Part shown: positions 8,090-16,620 of the stretch, one piece after another
Numbering within the stretch: position 1 is the stretch's first letter
Layout of the letters: the number at the start of each line of letters is the position of its first letter
From: Chryseobacterium flavum
GTDB lineage: Bacteria; Bacteroidota; Bacteroidia; Flavobacteriales; Weeksellaceae
Reading direction: 5' to 3'
Length of the DNA: 64,000 nt
Assembly: GCF_003385595.1 (NCBI RefSeq)
Contig: NZ_QNUE01000001.1
Location: forward strand, 62,001-126,000
Notes under the pieces: model-generated
Databases searched by the model: none
Seen by the model: the letters and a program-made list of their open reading frames with translations, nothing else
What the model was told of the DNA's origin: nothing
Translations under genes and position numbers: made by a program

Positions 8090-8689
8090 TTAAAAATAAT
8101 AATTCAGGCCTAACTGGAAATTCGTGTTTTTAGTACCGTCGTCAAGTCCATTTTTTACAATATTTGACAAACCGGCAATGTAACGGACATTCACCCCTAA
8201 GTTTGAAGTAAATTTATATCCCAGACCTATTCCTAATCCGAAATTAAAAGTTTCAAAAGAGTCTTTATTATCTGCCTTATAGGTACTGCCATTAACATCT
8301 CCTTTAGCCTTGGCACTAACGAGCAGTCCAAACTCAGGACCTGCTTCAAGATAAAACTCAGGAGTGGCATTGTACTGAACCATTACGGGAACATTAATAT
8401 AACCGAGGGTCTGCTTCATATTCGTTACAGTGATCCCTCCTGAACTGTAGCTGCCTTTTGCTTTTGCTCCCTGTTGACTGTACAGAACCTCGGGCTGAAT
8501 ACTGAATGCTTCAGAAACCGGGATATTTACAAATGCTCCGGCATGAAATCCGAATTGTGATTTAGAATCACTTGCAGTTACGCTCGAAAGGTTACCCCCA
8601 GCTTTAATACCGAAACGTGGTCCGTCTGTTAATTGAGCGAATGTCATAGTACCTATAACTATACATAAGCTTGATAATAGTTTTTTCAT
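8090..8689 (-). CDS. PorT-family outer membrane beta-barrel protein
   Basis: A signal peptide (MKKLLSSLCIVIGTMTFAQ) is followed by a small barrel of about 180 residues with alternating strands: FGIKAGGNLSSV, FGFHAGAFVNIPVSEAFSIQPEVLYSQQG, YINVPVMVQYNATPEFYLEAGPEFGLL, and a last strand FQLGLNYYF ending in Phe, the usual outer-membrane insertion signal. This pattern is that of the 'outer membrane protein beta-barrel domain' (PorT-like) family, common in Bacteroidota and mostly of unknown role. The gene is monocistronic, with a long non-coding stretch upstream. Confidence 0.88.
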   Translation of the reverse strand: MKKLLSSLCIVIGTMTFAQLTDGPRFGIKAGGNLSSVTASDSKSQFGFHAGAFVNIPVSEAFSIQPEVLYSQQGAKAKGSYSSGGITVTNMKQTLGYINVPVMVQYNATPEFYLEAGPEFGLLVSAKAKGDVNGSTYKADNKDSFETFNFGLGIGLGYKFTSNLGVNVRYIAGLSNIVKNGLDDGTKNTNFQLGLNYYF

Positions 8690-9402
8690 AGTTTATTTAT
8701 AAAAATTAGTTTTAATATTTCTCATTATTTTTAATTTAAGGTATTATATCAACAACATGCTTTCTGGCTTAATAGTAATTGGTTCCGTATTAAATATTTA
8801 GTTTAATCTAGCATTATTTTTGTCATTCATATTTCTAGAAGTCATTCTATGTTCAAACATATGAGCTTATATTTAAATGGTATGTTGTCTGATTATAAGT
8901 CAGGTTAATTATGAAGTTTTGATAATATTTAAGGCCTTTATAACCCGCACAAAAGGTAGGGAATTTTCCTTTTTGTGTATAATCAGAATATAGTATGGGA
9001 AACGGTACTATTTCTTTTCTCTCATTACAGTTTTTTTGCTAGGCAAACTTATGGGATATAAAAATGCTCTGCAACCCGTAAAATCACGGAAATAAATTCA
9101 GGGTTTAAACGGGGAAAATATTAAATGGCTTCATTACTTTTATTTGTGTTATTTGAATTTCAGTTGTTTTTCTTTACAGTAAGTTTGGAGCTTCAATGCA
9201 ACAAAGGCGTCGTATGAATTTTATAAAATATTATTAATATTTACAAATATTTCTTTGTTTGCAAATGTTTGTCTTGTTTTTTAGAATGGTCATAGGCAAT
9301 TCCCTGACCGATCGTTTGGGTTTCCATAGGTGTTTTTTAGTTAAAAGATTTTTACAATATAGTCATTTTCTAAAATAAATAAAATACGGAAATCCATAAC
9401 TA
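8690..9402. other. Long non-coding stretch
   Basis: About 700 bp without any frame that looks coding on either strand. It includes an imperfect inverted repeat around 8948-8979 (CACAAAAGG / CCTTTTTGTG). It must contain the promoter of the barrel gene at 8689, but no perfect TAnnTTTG is seen there. I recognise no RNA family in it. Confidence 0.4.
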
Positions 9403-9435
9403 AAAAACGGACAAGTCATATTTTATGGTTGTCCG
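9403..9435 (-). terminator. Rho-independent terminator of the secreted-protein gene at 9514
   Basis: Inverted repeat CGGACAA / TTGTCCG (9408-9414, 9429-9435). Read on the minus strand it is followed by TTTTTTA, placing an intrinsic terminator about 80 bp past the stop at 9514. Confidence 0.7.
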
Positions 9436-9513
9436 CTGATATATTACTACAATATCTAATCCTATATTGCTGTATCTGATGATAAAATAAAAATTTTTGA
9501 AGATCACATCTTA

Positions 9514-9900
9514 TTAACGATTCTGTAAGCGTGTGGTTTTCGTACCCCGTGCCAGCCCGATACAATATAAACACATCCAGCGTCCTTCATTACTGGCTGC
9601 TTCGGAATCAAAAATATACATGCCTTTACTTGATATATATTCTCTCTGGCTCAGCGAATTTCCTCCTGATACATCAGTTATATAAATAATGGTTCCTTCC
9701 TGTTCCGCTCCATATAAATTATTTCCTTTGTCTGTAAGTTCTGCAAGTGTCAGCCTTGGAGGAAGTAATCCATCAATCATTAAAACCTCTTTCTTCGCAG
9801 TCACATCAAGGGTTGCTTTAGGCTTGTCGGTATTAATACCTGTCTGGGCATGCAAGAAAGAAGCGGTTACGAAAAAAGTAATGTTTAAAAAAGTCTTCAT
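9514..9900 (-). CDS. Small secreted protein of unknown function
   Basis: The 128-residue product has a signal peptide (MKTFLNITFFVTASFLHAQ) followed by TGINTDKPKATLDV, a motif seen at the start of many Flavobacteriia cell-surface proteins with trimeric or collagen-like heads. The rest contains IDGLLPPRLTLAELTDKG and GTIIYITDVSGG, again typical of those surface proteins, then a short Cys-containing end (WMCLYCIGLARG). It is much shorter than the usual family member, so it may be a truncated version. There is no operon partner. Its promoter side faces the LacI gene, with an operator-like palindrome at 9978 between them. Confidence 0.65.
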   Translation of the reverse strand: MKTFLNITFFVTASFLHAQTGINTDKPKATLDVTAKKEVLMIDGLLPPRLTLAELTDKGNNLYGAEQEGTIIYITDVSGGNSLSQREYISSKGMYIFDSEAASNEGRWMCLYCIGLARGTKTTRLQNR

Positions 9901-9977
9901 AGTTTTAGGTTCGTTATAGTTGGCTGTATAAAGTGTAAAATTTCTTACAATAGAACTATTTTAAAAATTTATTTGAA

Positions 9978-9990
9978 TAAACGTTTAACC
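9978..9990 (+). promoter_or_regulatory. LacI-type operator, copy 1
   Basis: TAAACGTTTAACC contains the 10-bp palindrome TAAACGTTTA with the central CG typical of LacI-family operators. The same 13 bases recur at 11234-11246 after the regulator gene. It lies 200 bp upstream of the LacI gene and about 80 bp upstream of the divergent secreted-protein gene. Confidence 0.65.
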
Positions 9991-10142
9991 AAATTTAATA
10001 CTGGCTGTATATAAATTTAACATTTCGTTCATACTAAAATCCATAAAATACACTAAACACATGTAAATCAATACGTTATTTTTCATCTAAAAAACCTGCC
10101 AAAATTACATTTTTTTTTAAAATTACCAAATAAAATGACCTA

Positions 10143-10174
10143 TTGTTTTTTTACTATTTTCTGAAATATTTTTG
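10143..10174 (+). promoter_or_regulatory. Promoter of the LacI-family gene
   Basis: TTG at 10143-10145 and TATTTTTG at 10167-10174, separated by 21 bp, match the Bacteroidota primary-sigma consensus (TTG ... TAnnTTTG). Transcription would start only a few bases before the ATG at 10190. Confidence 0.65.
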
Positions 10175-10189
10175 TGCATTAAAAATTAA

Positions 10190-11197
10190 ATGAAAAGGTC
10201 ATCCATAAAAGATATTGCTAAGCTGGCAGGAGTTTCCGTAGCCACCGTATCTTATGTTCTTAACAGAAAGGAAGGACAGCGTATCAGTGAGGAGACCCGG
10301 AAAAAAATTTTTGAAATTGCTGAAACGATTAACTATACTCCCAATAAAATCGCAAAAAGCCTTAAAACCAATAAGACAAAGCTGCTGGGGCTCATCGTTG
10401 CAGATATTTCCAACGACTTCTATTCCCATATGGCAAGGAATCTGGAAGATAAAGCTTTAAAGTTGGGCTATACCCTGATCATCGGCAGTTCTGATGAAAA
10501 TGCAGAAAAATTTGAAAGACTTACCCAACTATTTTCACAGCAGCAGGTAGACGGAATGATCGTTGCTCCTGTAGCAGGATCAGAAAAGACACTTGAAAAC
10601 CTTATTGATATTAAATATCCTGTTGTAACGATTGACAGATATCTTAAAGGTGTTTCTGTTCCCGGAATTACCATTGATAACCAGGAGATTGCAGAAAGTA
10701 CAGCCAGCCTGCTTCTTAATAAGAACTTTGACAAAATGATCTACGTTGGCTATGAAACTGATCTTCCACACCTTCTGGACCGCCAGCATGGCTTTGAGAA
10801 AGCGGTAAGTTCTTCCAGCAAAACAATTGAAATACAATATCTTCTGGTAGGATTGGAAAATATTGTACAGGAGGTACATTCTAAGCTTGAAAGTGCGTTG
10901 GGGAAAACTCCAGAAAATACTGCGTTATATTTTTCCAGTAATAAACTTGCGGTAGCAGGGCTTTCCTATCTCGTTAAAAACAATATAAAAGTCCCGGAAC
11001 AGGTCTCAGTATTGGCATTTGATGAAACGGATGCCTATGACCTTTTCCCTACGGAGATTACCTACATCCAGCAGCCGATTGAAGAAATGGCTGAAGAGGC
11101 TATCAAGCTTCTGGACGGGCAAATCACTGATTATACGGCAACCGGAAAAAGAATAACATTATCCGCCAAACTGGTTGCCAAAGCATCTTTAAAATAA
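10190..11197 (+). CDS. LacI-family transcriptional regulator
   Basis: The N-terminal helix-turn-helix (SIKDIAKLAGVSVATVSYVLN, then INYTPNKIAKSLKT with the hinge helix) is the LacI DNA-binding domain. Residues about 60-335 form the periplasmic-binding-protein-like effector domain (GLIVADISNDFY, QVDGMIVAP, VSVLAFDETDAYDL, TYIQQP). The length of 335 residues is normal. It precedes kinase, permease, porin and epimerase genes on the same strand, so it probably represses them until a sugar or sugar phosphate binds. Two identical operator cores flank it (9978 and 11234), implying autoregulation plus control of the downstream genes. Confidence 0.93.
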   Translation: MKRSSIKDIAKLAGVSVATVSYVLNRKEGQRISEETRKKIFEIAETINYTPNKIAKSLKTNKTKLLGLIVADISNDFYSHMARNLEDKALKLGYTLIIGSSDENAEKFERLTQLFSQQQVDGMIVAPVAGSEKTLENLIDIKYPVVTIDRYLKGVSVPGITIDNQEIAESTASLLLNKNFDKMIYVGYETDLPHLLDRQHGFEKAVSSSSKTIEIQYLLVGLENIVQEVHSKLESALGKTPENTALYFSSNKLAVAGLSYLVKNNIKVPEQVSVLAFDETDAYDLFPTEITYIQQPIEEMAEEAIKLLDGQITDYTATGKRITLSAKLVAKASLK

Positions 11198-11232
11198 TCA
11201 AATCTATATCAATCATTTTTTTAATTATCAAC

Positions 11233-11246
11233 TTAAACGTTTAACC
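11233..11246 (+). promoter_or_regulatory. LacI-type operator, copy 2
   Basis: The perfect 12-bp palindrome TTAAACGTTTAA (11233-11244) lies just before the kinase ATG at 11251. It shares 13 identical bases with the site at 9978. Its position so close to the start codon suits repression of the sugar operon. Confidence 0.72.
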
Positions 11247-11250
11247 TATT

Positions 11251-12165
11251 ATGACAAAAAATAAATTAAATCACGTGGTATGTTTCGGAGAGGTTCTGTG
11301 GGACATCTTCCCTTCCGGATCCAGAGCTGGCGGTGCGCCATTTAATGTTGCCTACAACCTTTTCAAAATGGGAATTGACACCAAAATGCTAAGCCGTATA
11401 GGAAATGATGAATTAGGGTACCGTCTTCTTAACCAAATTCAGGATTGGGGAATAACAACAGATTTCATCCAGGTAGACCAGGAAAAGGCTACAGGAACTG
11501 TAATTGCTGATTTTGATGAGCATGGAGAGGCTGCATATAATATTGTACAGGATGTTGCCTGGGATTATATTCAGCCACTGCCGGAGCATAAGGAACTGAT
11601 ACAAAATTCAGAAGCATTTGTTTTTGGAAGTCTGATCACAAGAAATGAAGCATCCCAAAATACACTATTGCAACTTTTGGAATATTCAAAGTTCAGGGTT
11701 TTTGATGTTAATTTCCGCCCTCCTTTCATCGATTTTGAATTCATTAAAAAATTATTGTACAAATCTGATCTTGTTAAAATGAATAAGGCAGAGCTCAGAA
11801 CAATTCTTGAATATCTCGGTGAAGACTATATTGATGAAGATATCAGTATTAAACATCTTCAGGCTTATTTCAACCTGAATGAAATTGTCCTTACCAAAGG
11901 AAGTAAAGGCGCAAGATATTTTGTGGAGGATACTGCCTATAATTTTCCTGCTGTCCATATTGAAATTGCAGATACGGTAGGTAGTGGTGATTCTTTTCTG
12001 GCCGGCTTCCTGTCTAAAAGAATTCAGGGAAAATCTCCGGAAGAAATCATGAAACAGGCAACTTCACTGGGAGCCTTTATCACTTCGAAATCAGGAGCAT
12101 GTCCGGATTATACCTATGAAGAATTCAAGGCATTCAGAGAAAAAAACAGCTGTAAAACCTCTTAA
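11251..12165 (+). CDS. PfkB-family carbohydrate kinase (fructokinase-like)
   Basis: Ribokinase-fold kinase of 304 residues. GEVLWDIFP and RAGGAPFNVAYNLFKMG bind the sugar, and DTVGSGDSFLAGF near the C-terminus carries the catalytic Asp and anion hole. FDVNFRPPF and LTKGSKGA are typical of the fructokinase branch, which converts D-fructose to fructose 6-phosphate with ATP. It is the first gene after the LacI regulator, 11 bp before the permease. The adjacent 3-epimerase suggests that the phosphorylated sugar may be fructose made from another ketose, or a rarer ketohexose itself. Confidence 0.9.
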   Translation: MTKNKLNHVVCFGEVLWDIFPSGSRAGGAPFNVAYNLFKMGIDTKMLSRIGNDELGYRLLNQIQDWGITTDFIQVDQEKATGTVIADFDEHGEAAYNIVQDVAWDYIQPLPEHKELIQNSEAFVFGSLITRNEASQNTLLQLLEYSKFRVFDVNFRPPFIDFEFIKKLLYKSDLVKMNKAELRTILEYLGEDYIDEDISIKHLQAYFNLNEIVLTKGSKGARYFVEDTAYNFPAVHIEIADTVGSGDSFLAGFLSKRIQGKSPEEIMKQATSLGAFITSKSGACPDYTYEEFKAFREKNSCKTS

Positions 12166-12176
12166 AAACATACGAT

Positions 12177-13421
12177 ATGAATACTCCAAAATTTACAGAT
12201 AAGAAATACTATATCATCCTGTCCTTTGTTACCTCCTTATTCTTTTTCTGGGCTATTGCCCTTACCATGGGTGATGTTCTGAATAAGCATTTCCAGAACG
12301 TTCTTCACATTTCGAAGTCCAAATCAGGGCTGGTACAGCTTTCTATTTTTGGGGCATATGCATTGATGGGCGTTCCGGCAGGCCTGTTTATGAAAAAGTT
12401 CGGTTATAAATTAGGGGTCATCCTGGGACTTTCATTGTTTGCACTGGGATCTTTTTTGTTTATTCCGGCAGCCAATACTTCTTCTTTTAACTTTTTCAGA
12501 TTGGCTCTTTTTGTTCTTGCAATGGGAATGGCAACCCTTGAAACAGTAGCCCACCCTTTTGTAGCCGCTTTGGGGGATGAAAGAACAAGTGATCAGAGAG
12601 TTAATTTCGCTCAGTCTTTTAATGGTTTGGGAGCCATTATCGGCCCTTTGTTGGGAGGATATTTCATTTTCGGGACGCCTGATTCCGGATCAGGATCTTT
12701 GGATTCAGTAAAAAATCTTTATACATGGATTGGGATTGTCATTCTCGCGATTACCATTATTTTCAGCTTTATCAGAGTGCCGGACCTTAAAGATCCTCAT
12801 GCGGAAGATATCATCATTTCAGAAAATGAAAAAGGAGAAGATGTTTCCGTATCAGATCCTCATGCACCGCTTTATAAGCAGAGGCATTTTATATTTGCAG
12901 TCATTGCCCAGTTTTTCAATATTGCTGCACAGGGTGGAACATGGGCTTATTTTATCAATTACGGTGTCGAAAAAATGCACCTTCCGGAGATACAGGCTTC
13001 CTATTATTTTTCTTTGAGCATGGCAATGATGATGATCGGAAGATTTATCGGAACCTTCCTGATGAAATTCATTGCTCCCAACAAACTGCTGGCGATCTTT
13101 ACAGCCTGTAATATCGTTCTGTGCCTTATTATTTCACAGAGTTTCGGATGGGTATCATTTATAAGCCTTATTTTGCTCAACCTTTTCCTCAGTGTGATGT
13201 ATCCTACCATATTCAGTCTTGGGCTTAAAAGATTAGGATCTAAAGTTCAGCAGGCTTCCTCATTCCTGGTTATGGCAATGTTTGGAGGAGCTGTTTTCCC
13301 ACCGATCATGGGAAGAATTGCTGAAAAAGATATTGCTCATGCATATCTGCTTCCTATTCTATGCTATGTTGTTATTTTATTATTTGCATTAAAGTACTAC
13401 AAGCCTAAAACACTTAAATAA
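12177..13421 (+). CDS. Sugar MFS transporter, FucP/GluP type
   Basis: The 414-residue protein has twelve predicted membrane helices. FFFWAIALTMGDVLNKHFQ in helix 1 resembles the FucP family (fucose, glucose/galactose and fructose proton symporters), and MATLETVAHPFVAALG with FAQSFNGLGAIIGPLLGG are the family's conserved helix 4/5 motifs. It would bring a hexose across the inner membrane. It is 11 bp after the kinase and 5 bp before the porin, clearly co-transcribed. Since the kinase is fructokinase-like, a ketohexose is the most likely substrate. The exact sugar is not readable. Confidence 0.9.
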   Translation: MNTPKFTDKKYYIILSFVTSLFFFWAIALTMGDVLNKHFQNVLHISKSKSGLVQLSIFGAYALMGVPAGLFMKKFGYKLGVILGLSLFALGSFLFIPAANTSSFNFFRLALFVLAMGMATLETVAHPFVAALGDERTSDQRVNFAQSFNGLGAIIGPLLGGYFIFGTPDSGSGSLDSVKNLYTWIGIVILAITIIFSFIRVPDLKDPHAEDIIISENEKGEDVSVSDPHAPLYKQRHFIFAVIAQFFNIAAQGGTWAYFINYGVEKMHLPEIQASYYFSLSMAMMMIGRFIGTFLMKFIAPNKLLAIFTACNIVLCLIISQSFGWVSFISLILLNLFLSVMYPTIFSLGLKRLGSKVQQASSFLVMAMFGGAVFPPIMGRIAEKDIAHAYLLPILCYVVILLFALKYYKPKTLK

Positions 13422-13426
13422 TCCCT

Positions 13427-14836
13427 ATGAAAACAAAGCTTTTATTAGCCTGGCTCATGTTACTTACATGTGCTGGCAGGGAAATTAATGCCCAGATCAC
13501 GATAACCAATAAAAAATTTTCCTTCGGAACAACCGGAAGAATCGGAGCCGGTTATTCTCCGAATGCCGATGGAAAAACAGGAAGACAGCTGAATCTGAAC
13601 AATCAGGGATCTTTAGGAGGCAGAATGGATCAGGGAGATTACGTAGATTTTTTACCAGCCTTCCATTTTAGCCCGGTGGTGAACGGTGACAGTACAAAAA
13701 GTACAAAGATCGATATGCAGGCAAGACTGAGCTTTTATTCAGGAGGGACTTTTCTGGGAAATGTAGACTCAAAATCTAATCAGGGGATGATTATTGCCTT
13801 GCCGGAAGCCTTTGTTGAAGCAAGAAACATTATGGGAAGTGACTGGGATGTCTGGGCGGGATCAAGATGGCTGAGATATGATGACATTCACATTGCAGAT
13901 TACTTTTATTTTGATGACCATTCCGCAACCGGTTGGGGACTAAGACATAAAAACACAAGGTTTTCAATGTTTTTCCCGGCAGCTATTGATACTGCAGCCA
14001 GCAACTCCACTCCATATTCATACACCAATGTGATCAGCGGATCAAAAAACCTGATCTACAGACAGAGAGAAGTTTTTGTCCTTGAGCAGACCCTTCCATT
14101 TAAAAATACAAAGCAAAAGCTGAAATTACTGGCAGAATTTCATCATGTAGAAAAATCAGGGGAAAATTCTGTAGAGCAATATCCATCGGATCAGGGCTGG
14201 GTTTTTGGAGCTAAATTAAATTCAGATATTCCAATAACAATTCCGGGTTCATTCAATCAGATTTCTGTAAGATACGGGACAGGAATTGCCAATGGAGGTG
14301 ATAATGGTAATACACAGACCTGGCGAACCTACGGAGCTCCTGATGAGATCACAAAAACATACAAAGGAGCTTACTCTTTTACGGTTGTTGAACATTTCCT
14401 CTGGAATATTTCAAACCGATGGTCGCTTAATCCCTATGCTGTTTTCACCAAAAGTAAGGGAGGATCAACCAGTACTGATAAAGCGATGGACTATTATAAC
14501 CGTGAAATTTTCAACAAAAAAACAGAGTTTAATACGGGAATCAGAGCCACTTATTATTACAACAACTGGTTTCATATTCTCTCCGAGTTTCACTATGCAA
14601 CCCGTAAAAACGGAACCCAGGATGCAGCATCAATGATGAAGCTGGTTTTAGCTCCTACCATCGTACCTACCGCTGAAAGAAGCGTCTGGGCAAGACCCCA
14701 CATCCGTTTTATTGCAGAAGTATCAAGATATAATGATGAGGCTATGAAAAGTCTTTACTCACCGTTTTTACAGCAGTCAGGAGCCAAAAGATATGGGACT
14801 TATTTCGGAATACGAACAGAATGGTGGATTTTTTAA
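13427..14836 (+). CDS. LamB-like carbohydrate porin
   Basis: After a signal peptide (MKTKLLLAWLMLLTCAGREINAQ) the 446-residue mature part is built of alternating strands rich in aromatic and Gly residues and ends in GIRTEWWIF, a C-terminal Phe as in outer membrane barrels. FSFGTTGRIGAGYSPN, the DYVDFLPAFHF segment and GSDWDVWAGSRWLRYDDIHIADYFYFDD resemble maltoporin-type sugar porins. It would allow passive diffusion of a small sugar through the outer membrane, instead of the SusC/SusD system usual in Bacteroidota. It lies between permease (5 bp) and epimerase (18 bp). Confidence 0.82.
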   Translation: MKTKLLLAWLMLLTCAGREINAQITITNKKFSFGTTGRIGAGYSPNADGKTGRQLNLNNQGSLGGRMDQGDYVDFLPAFHFSPVVNGDSTKSTKIDMQARLSFYSGGTFLGNVDSKSNQGMIIALPEAFVEARNIMGSDWDVWAGSRWLRYDDIHIADYFYFDDHSATGWGLRHKNTRFSMFFPAAIDTAASNSTPYSYTNVISGSKNLIYRQREVFVLEQTLPFKNTKQKLKLLAEFHHVEKSGENSVEQYPSDQGWVFGAKLNSDIPITIPGSFNQISVRYGTGIANGGDNGNTQTWRTYGAPDEITKTYKGAYSFTVVEHFLWNISNRWSLNPYAVFTKSKGGSTSTDKAMDYYNREIFNKKTEFNTGIRATYYYNNWFHILSEFHYATRKNGTQDAASMMKLVLAPTIVPTAERSVWARPHIRFIAEVSRYNDEAMKSLYSPFLQQSGAKRYGTYFGIRTEWWIF

Positions 14837-14854
14837 ATTAAATAAAAAAAAATA

Positions 14855-15697
14855 ATGAATATAAAATTAGGGGCTTCCCTACTCTCCTGGATCACTCCGT
14901 TATGGAATGCGGAATCAGGAAAATATGCGATAGAAAAAACGGCTCAGGCTGGCTTTGATCTGATCGAAATTCTGCTGCCCGGATCAATGGATTTTGATGC
15001 CAAAACCGTAAAAAAACAACTGAAAGACAACCATCTGGAAGCAGTATGCTCACTGAACCTTCCCAAAGATGCTCACATTGCGTTTTATCCCAAAGCAGCG
15101 GAAAAGCTTATCAAAAAAGCCATCGATAAAGTATATGAACTGGAAACCCATCTTCTGGCTGGTGTCCTGCATGGCGGAATCGGTGTTTTTACAGGAAAAC
15201 CACTTACAGAAAACGAAAAAGAAATCATTGCTGATGTGTGGTGCCATGTGGCGGATTACGCCCAAACCAAAAGTATCGATATTGCCATAGAGCCTATTAA
15301 CCGCTATGAATCCTATGTCTGCAATACGGCAGAAAATGTCCTGGAACTTATAAAGAAAACAGGCAAAAATAATCTTTTCCTCCACCTTGATACCTTTCAT
15401 ATGAATATTGAGGAAAATAATTTTTATGATCCGATTATCAATTCCGGAAAAATGCTGAAGCATATTCATGTTACAGAATCTCACCGGGGCATGCTGGGAG
15501 AAGGGACCATCAATTGGGAAGAGTTTTTCTCAGCATTGAAAAAAATCAATTTTGAAGGAAATCTGGTTCTTGAAAATTTCAGCTCTTCAATTCCGGGAAT
15601 GCAGGAAAAGGTTTCACTATGGCAGAAATCCCCCTACAATGCTGAAGAGCTGGCTGAAGGCAGTCTTGTTTTTTTAAAGAAGCATTTAAAAAACTAA
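14855..15697 (+). CDS. Sugar isomerase/epimerase, D-tagatose/D-psicose 3-epimerase-like
   Basis: TIM barrel of 280 residues in the AP-endonuclease-2/xylose-isomerase-like superfamily. IAIEPINRYE, HLDTFHMNIEE, HIHVTESHRG followed by GEGTINW, and LVLENF provide the Glu-Asp-His-Glu metal site and the Arg that characterise ketose 3-epimerases. These interconvert D-fructose and D-psicose, or D-tagatose and D-sorbose. It is the last gene of the LacI-controlled locus and overlaps the convergent Crp/Fnr gene by 4 bp. A plausible job is to turn an imported rare ketose into fructose for the kinase. Hydroxypyruvate isomerase is a weaker alternative. Confidence 0.82.
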   Translation: MNIKLGASLLSWITPLWNAESGKYAIEKTAQAGFDLIEILLPGSMDFDAKTVKKQLKDNHLEAVCSLNLPKDAHIAFYPKAAEKLIKKAIDKVYELETHLLAGVLHGGIGVFTGKPLTENEKEIIADVWCHVADYAQTKSIDIAIEPINRYESYVCNTAENVLELIKKTGKNNLFLHLDTFHMNIEENNFYDPIINSGKMLKHIHVTESHRGMLGEGTINWEEFFSALKKINFEGNLVLENFSSSIPGMQEKVSLWQKSPYNAEELAEGSLVFLKKHLKN

Positions 15698-16359
15698 TCA
15701 ATATTCAATGATGATTCATTCCCATATTTCACGGCTATTATCTCAATAGCCGTTTTGTGTTGGATAATACGGCCTTCATTAACTAGCTTTTTAAGAACCC
15801 GGCTTATCACTTCTCTGGATGTTCCCAAAGCTGATGCAATATCTTTATGGGTAATTTTTACAGGATTATATCCGGTAATAACAGCACGCTGACTGATATA
15901 ATTAAACACTCTGGTATCCAGTTTATGAAAAACAGCATCATTCACCATGTTCATCAATGCAGTAAAGCGGCTATCGTATTCGTTATAGAAAAAATTATTC
16001 ATCCCCGGAAAACTGCTCATCAGCGTAAGCAGGCTGGAAACAGGAATCAACAGAGCCCTGGATGATTCTTCAGCGCAGGCATATATGGAACTTATACAGT
16101 TTTTGAATATAGAAGCAAAGGTCATAATACAGCTTTCACCCGGTTTCATATAATAATATAAGAGCTCTCTTCCTTCGTTAAGGGTAAAAACCTTTACAGA
16201 ACCTTTGATCAGAATAGGTACATAATGAATTCTTTGTCCCGGGCTTACAATCTCTGTTTTAGATTTTATATCAGTGATTACACTGCATTTTTCAAGTTCA
16301 CGGATAAAGTCTGATCCAAGGAATCCAAATTTTTCAGTAATAAACTGGTTATTTATCAT
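15694..16359 (-). CDS. Crp/Fnr-family transcriptional regulator
   Basis: Residues about 20-140 form a cyclic-nucleotide-binding-like beta-roll (IVSPGQRIHYVPILIKGSVKVFTLNEGRELL, YYMKPGESCIMTF), followed by a dimer helix and a winged helix with THKDIASALGTSREVISRVLKKLVNEG as recognition helix. The cAMP-contacting Arg/Ser pattern of Crp is not present, and Cys62 region residues (SCIM, NCISSIYAC) could suggest redox or metal sensing, though there is no N-terminal FeS cluster motif. The gene is monocistronic and convergent with the epimerase. Targets are unknown; the neighbouring dps is a candidate. Confidence 0.9.
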   Translation of the reverse strand: MINNQFITEKFGFLGSDFIRELEKCSVITDIKSKTEIVSPGQRIHYVPILIKGSVKVFTLNEGRELLYYYMKPGESCIMTFASIFKNCISSIYACAEESSRALLIPVSSLLTLMSSFPGMNNFFYNEYDSRFTALMNMVNDAVFHKLDTRVFNYISQRAVITGYNPVKITHKDIASALGTSREVISRVLKKLVNEGRIIQHKTAIEIIAVKYGNESSLNID

Positions 16360-16512
16360 AAAGTATTCTATTGCTTTAGTAATTTTTTATGTTCAAAGGT
16401 GAAAAAAGAATGCAAATTTATTTTTAAAGAGTATTTAAAGTACAATATACCGATAAGTTTTTTCTATTTCAGATATCAATGTACAAATGTCTAAAGAATT
16501 TTGCCCGCCCAT

Positions 16513-16580
16513 TCAACGAGTCTTTCTGCCCGTTCATCGAAATTTCAGGCAGTTTTGTTGTGTTATTACAGACCTTTACA
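16513..16580 (+). promoter_or_regulatory. Shared activator site and -7 region, copy 1 (dps promoter)
   Basis: TCAACGA (16513-16519) and TCATCGA (16534-16540) are direct repeats 21 bp apart, with GCC between them. Exactly 32 bp after the 29-bp element lies CTTTACA (16574-16580), followed 40 bp later by the dps ATG. The same element with identical internal and external spacing occurs at 21910 and 22592. Two short direct repeats 21 bp apart upstream of the promoter fit LytTR-type regulators. Confidence 0.72.
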
Positions 16581-16620
16581 TCAGAAAAAAGCAATAATGC
16601 CCAACTAAAATCTTATTATT

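Noticed and set aside
8690..9402. Possible hidden gene or structured RNA in the long gap
   Set aside because: No frame with coding character and only a weak inverted repeat; nothing supports a named feature.
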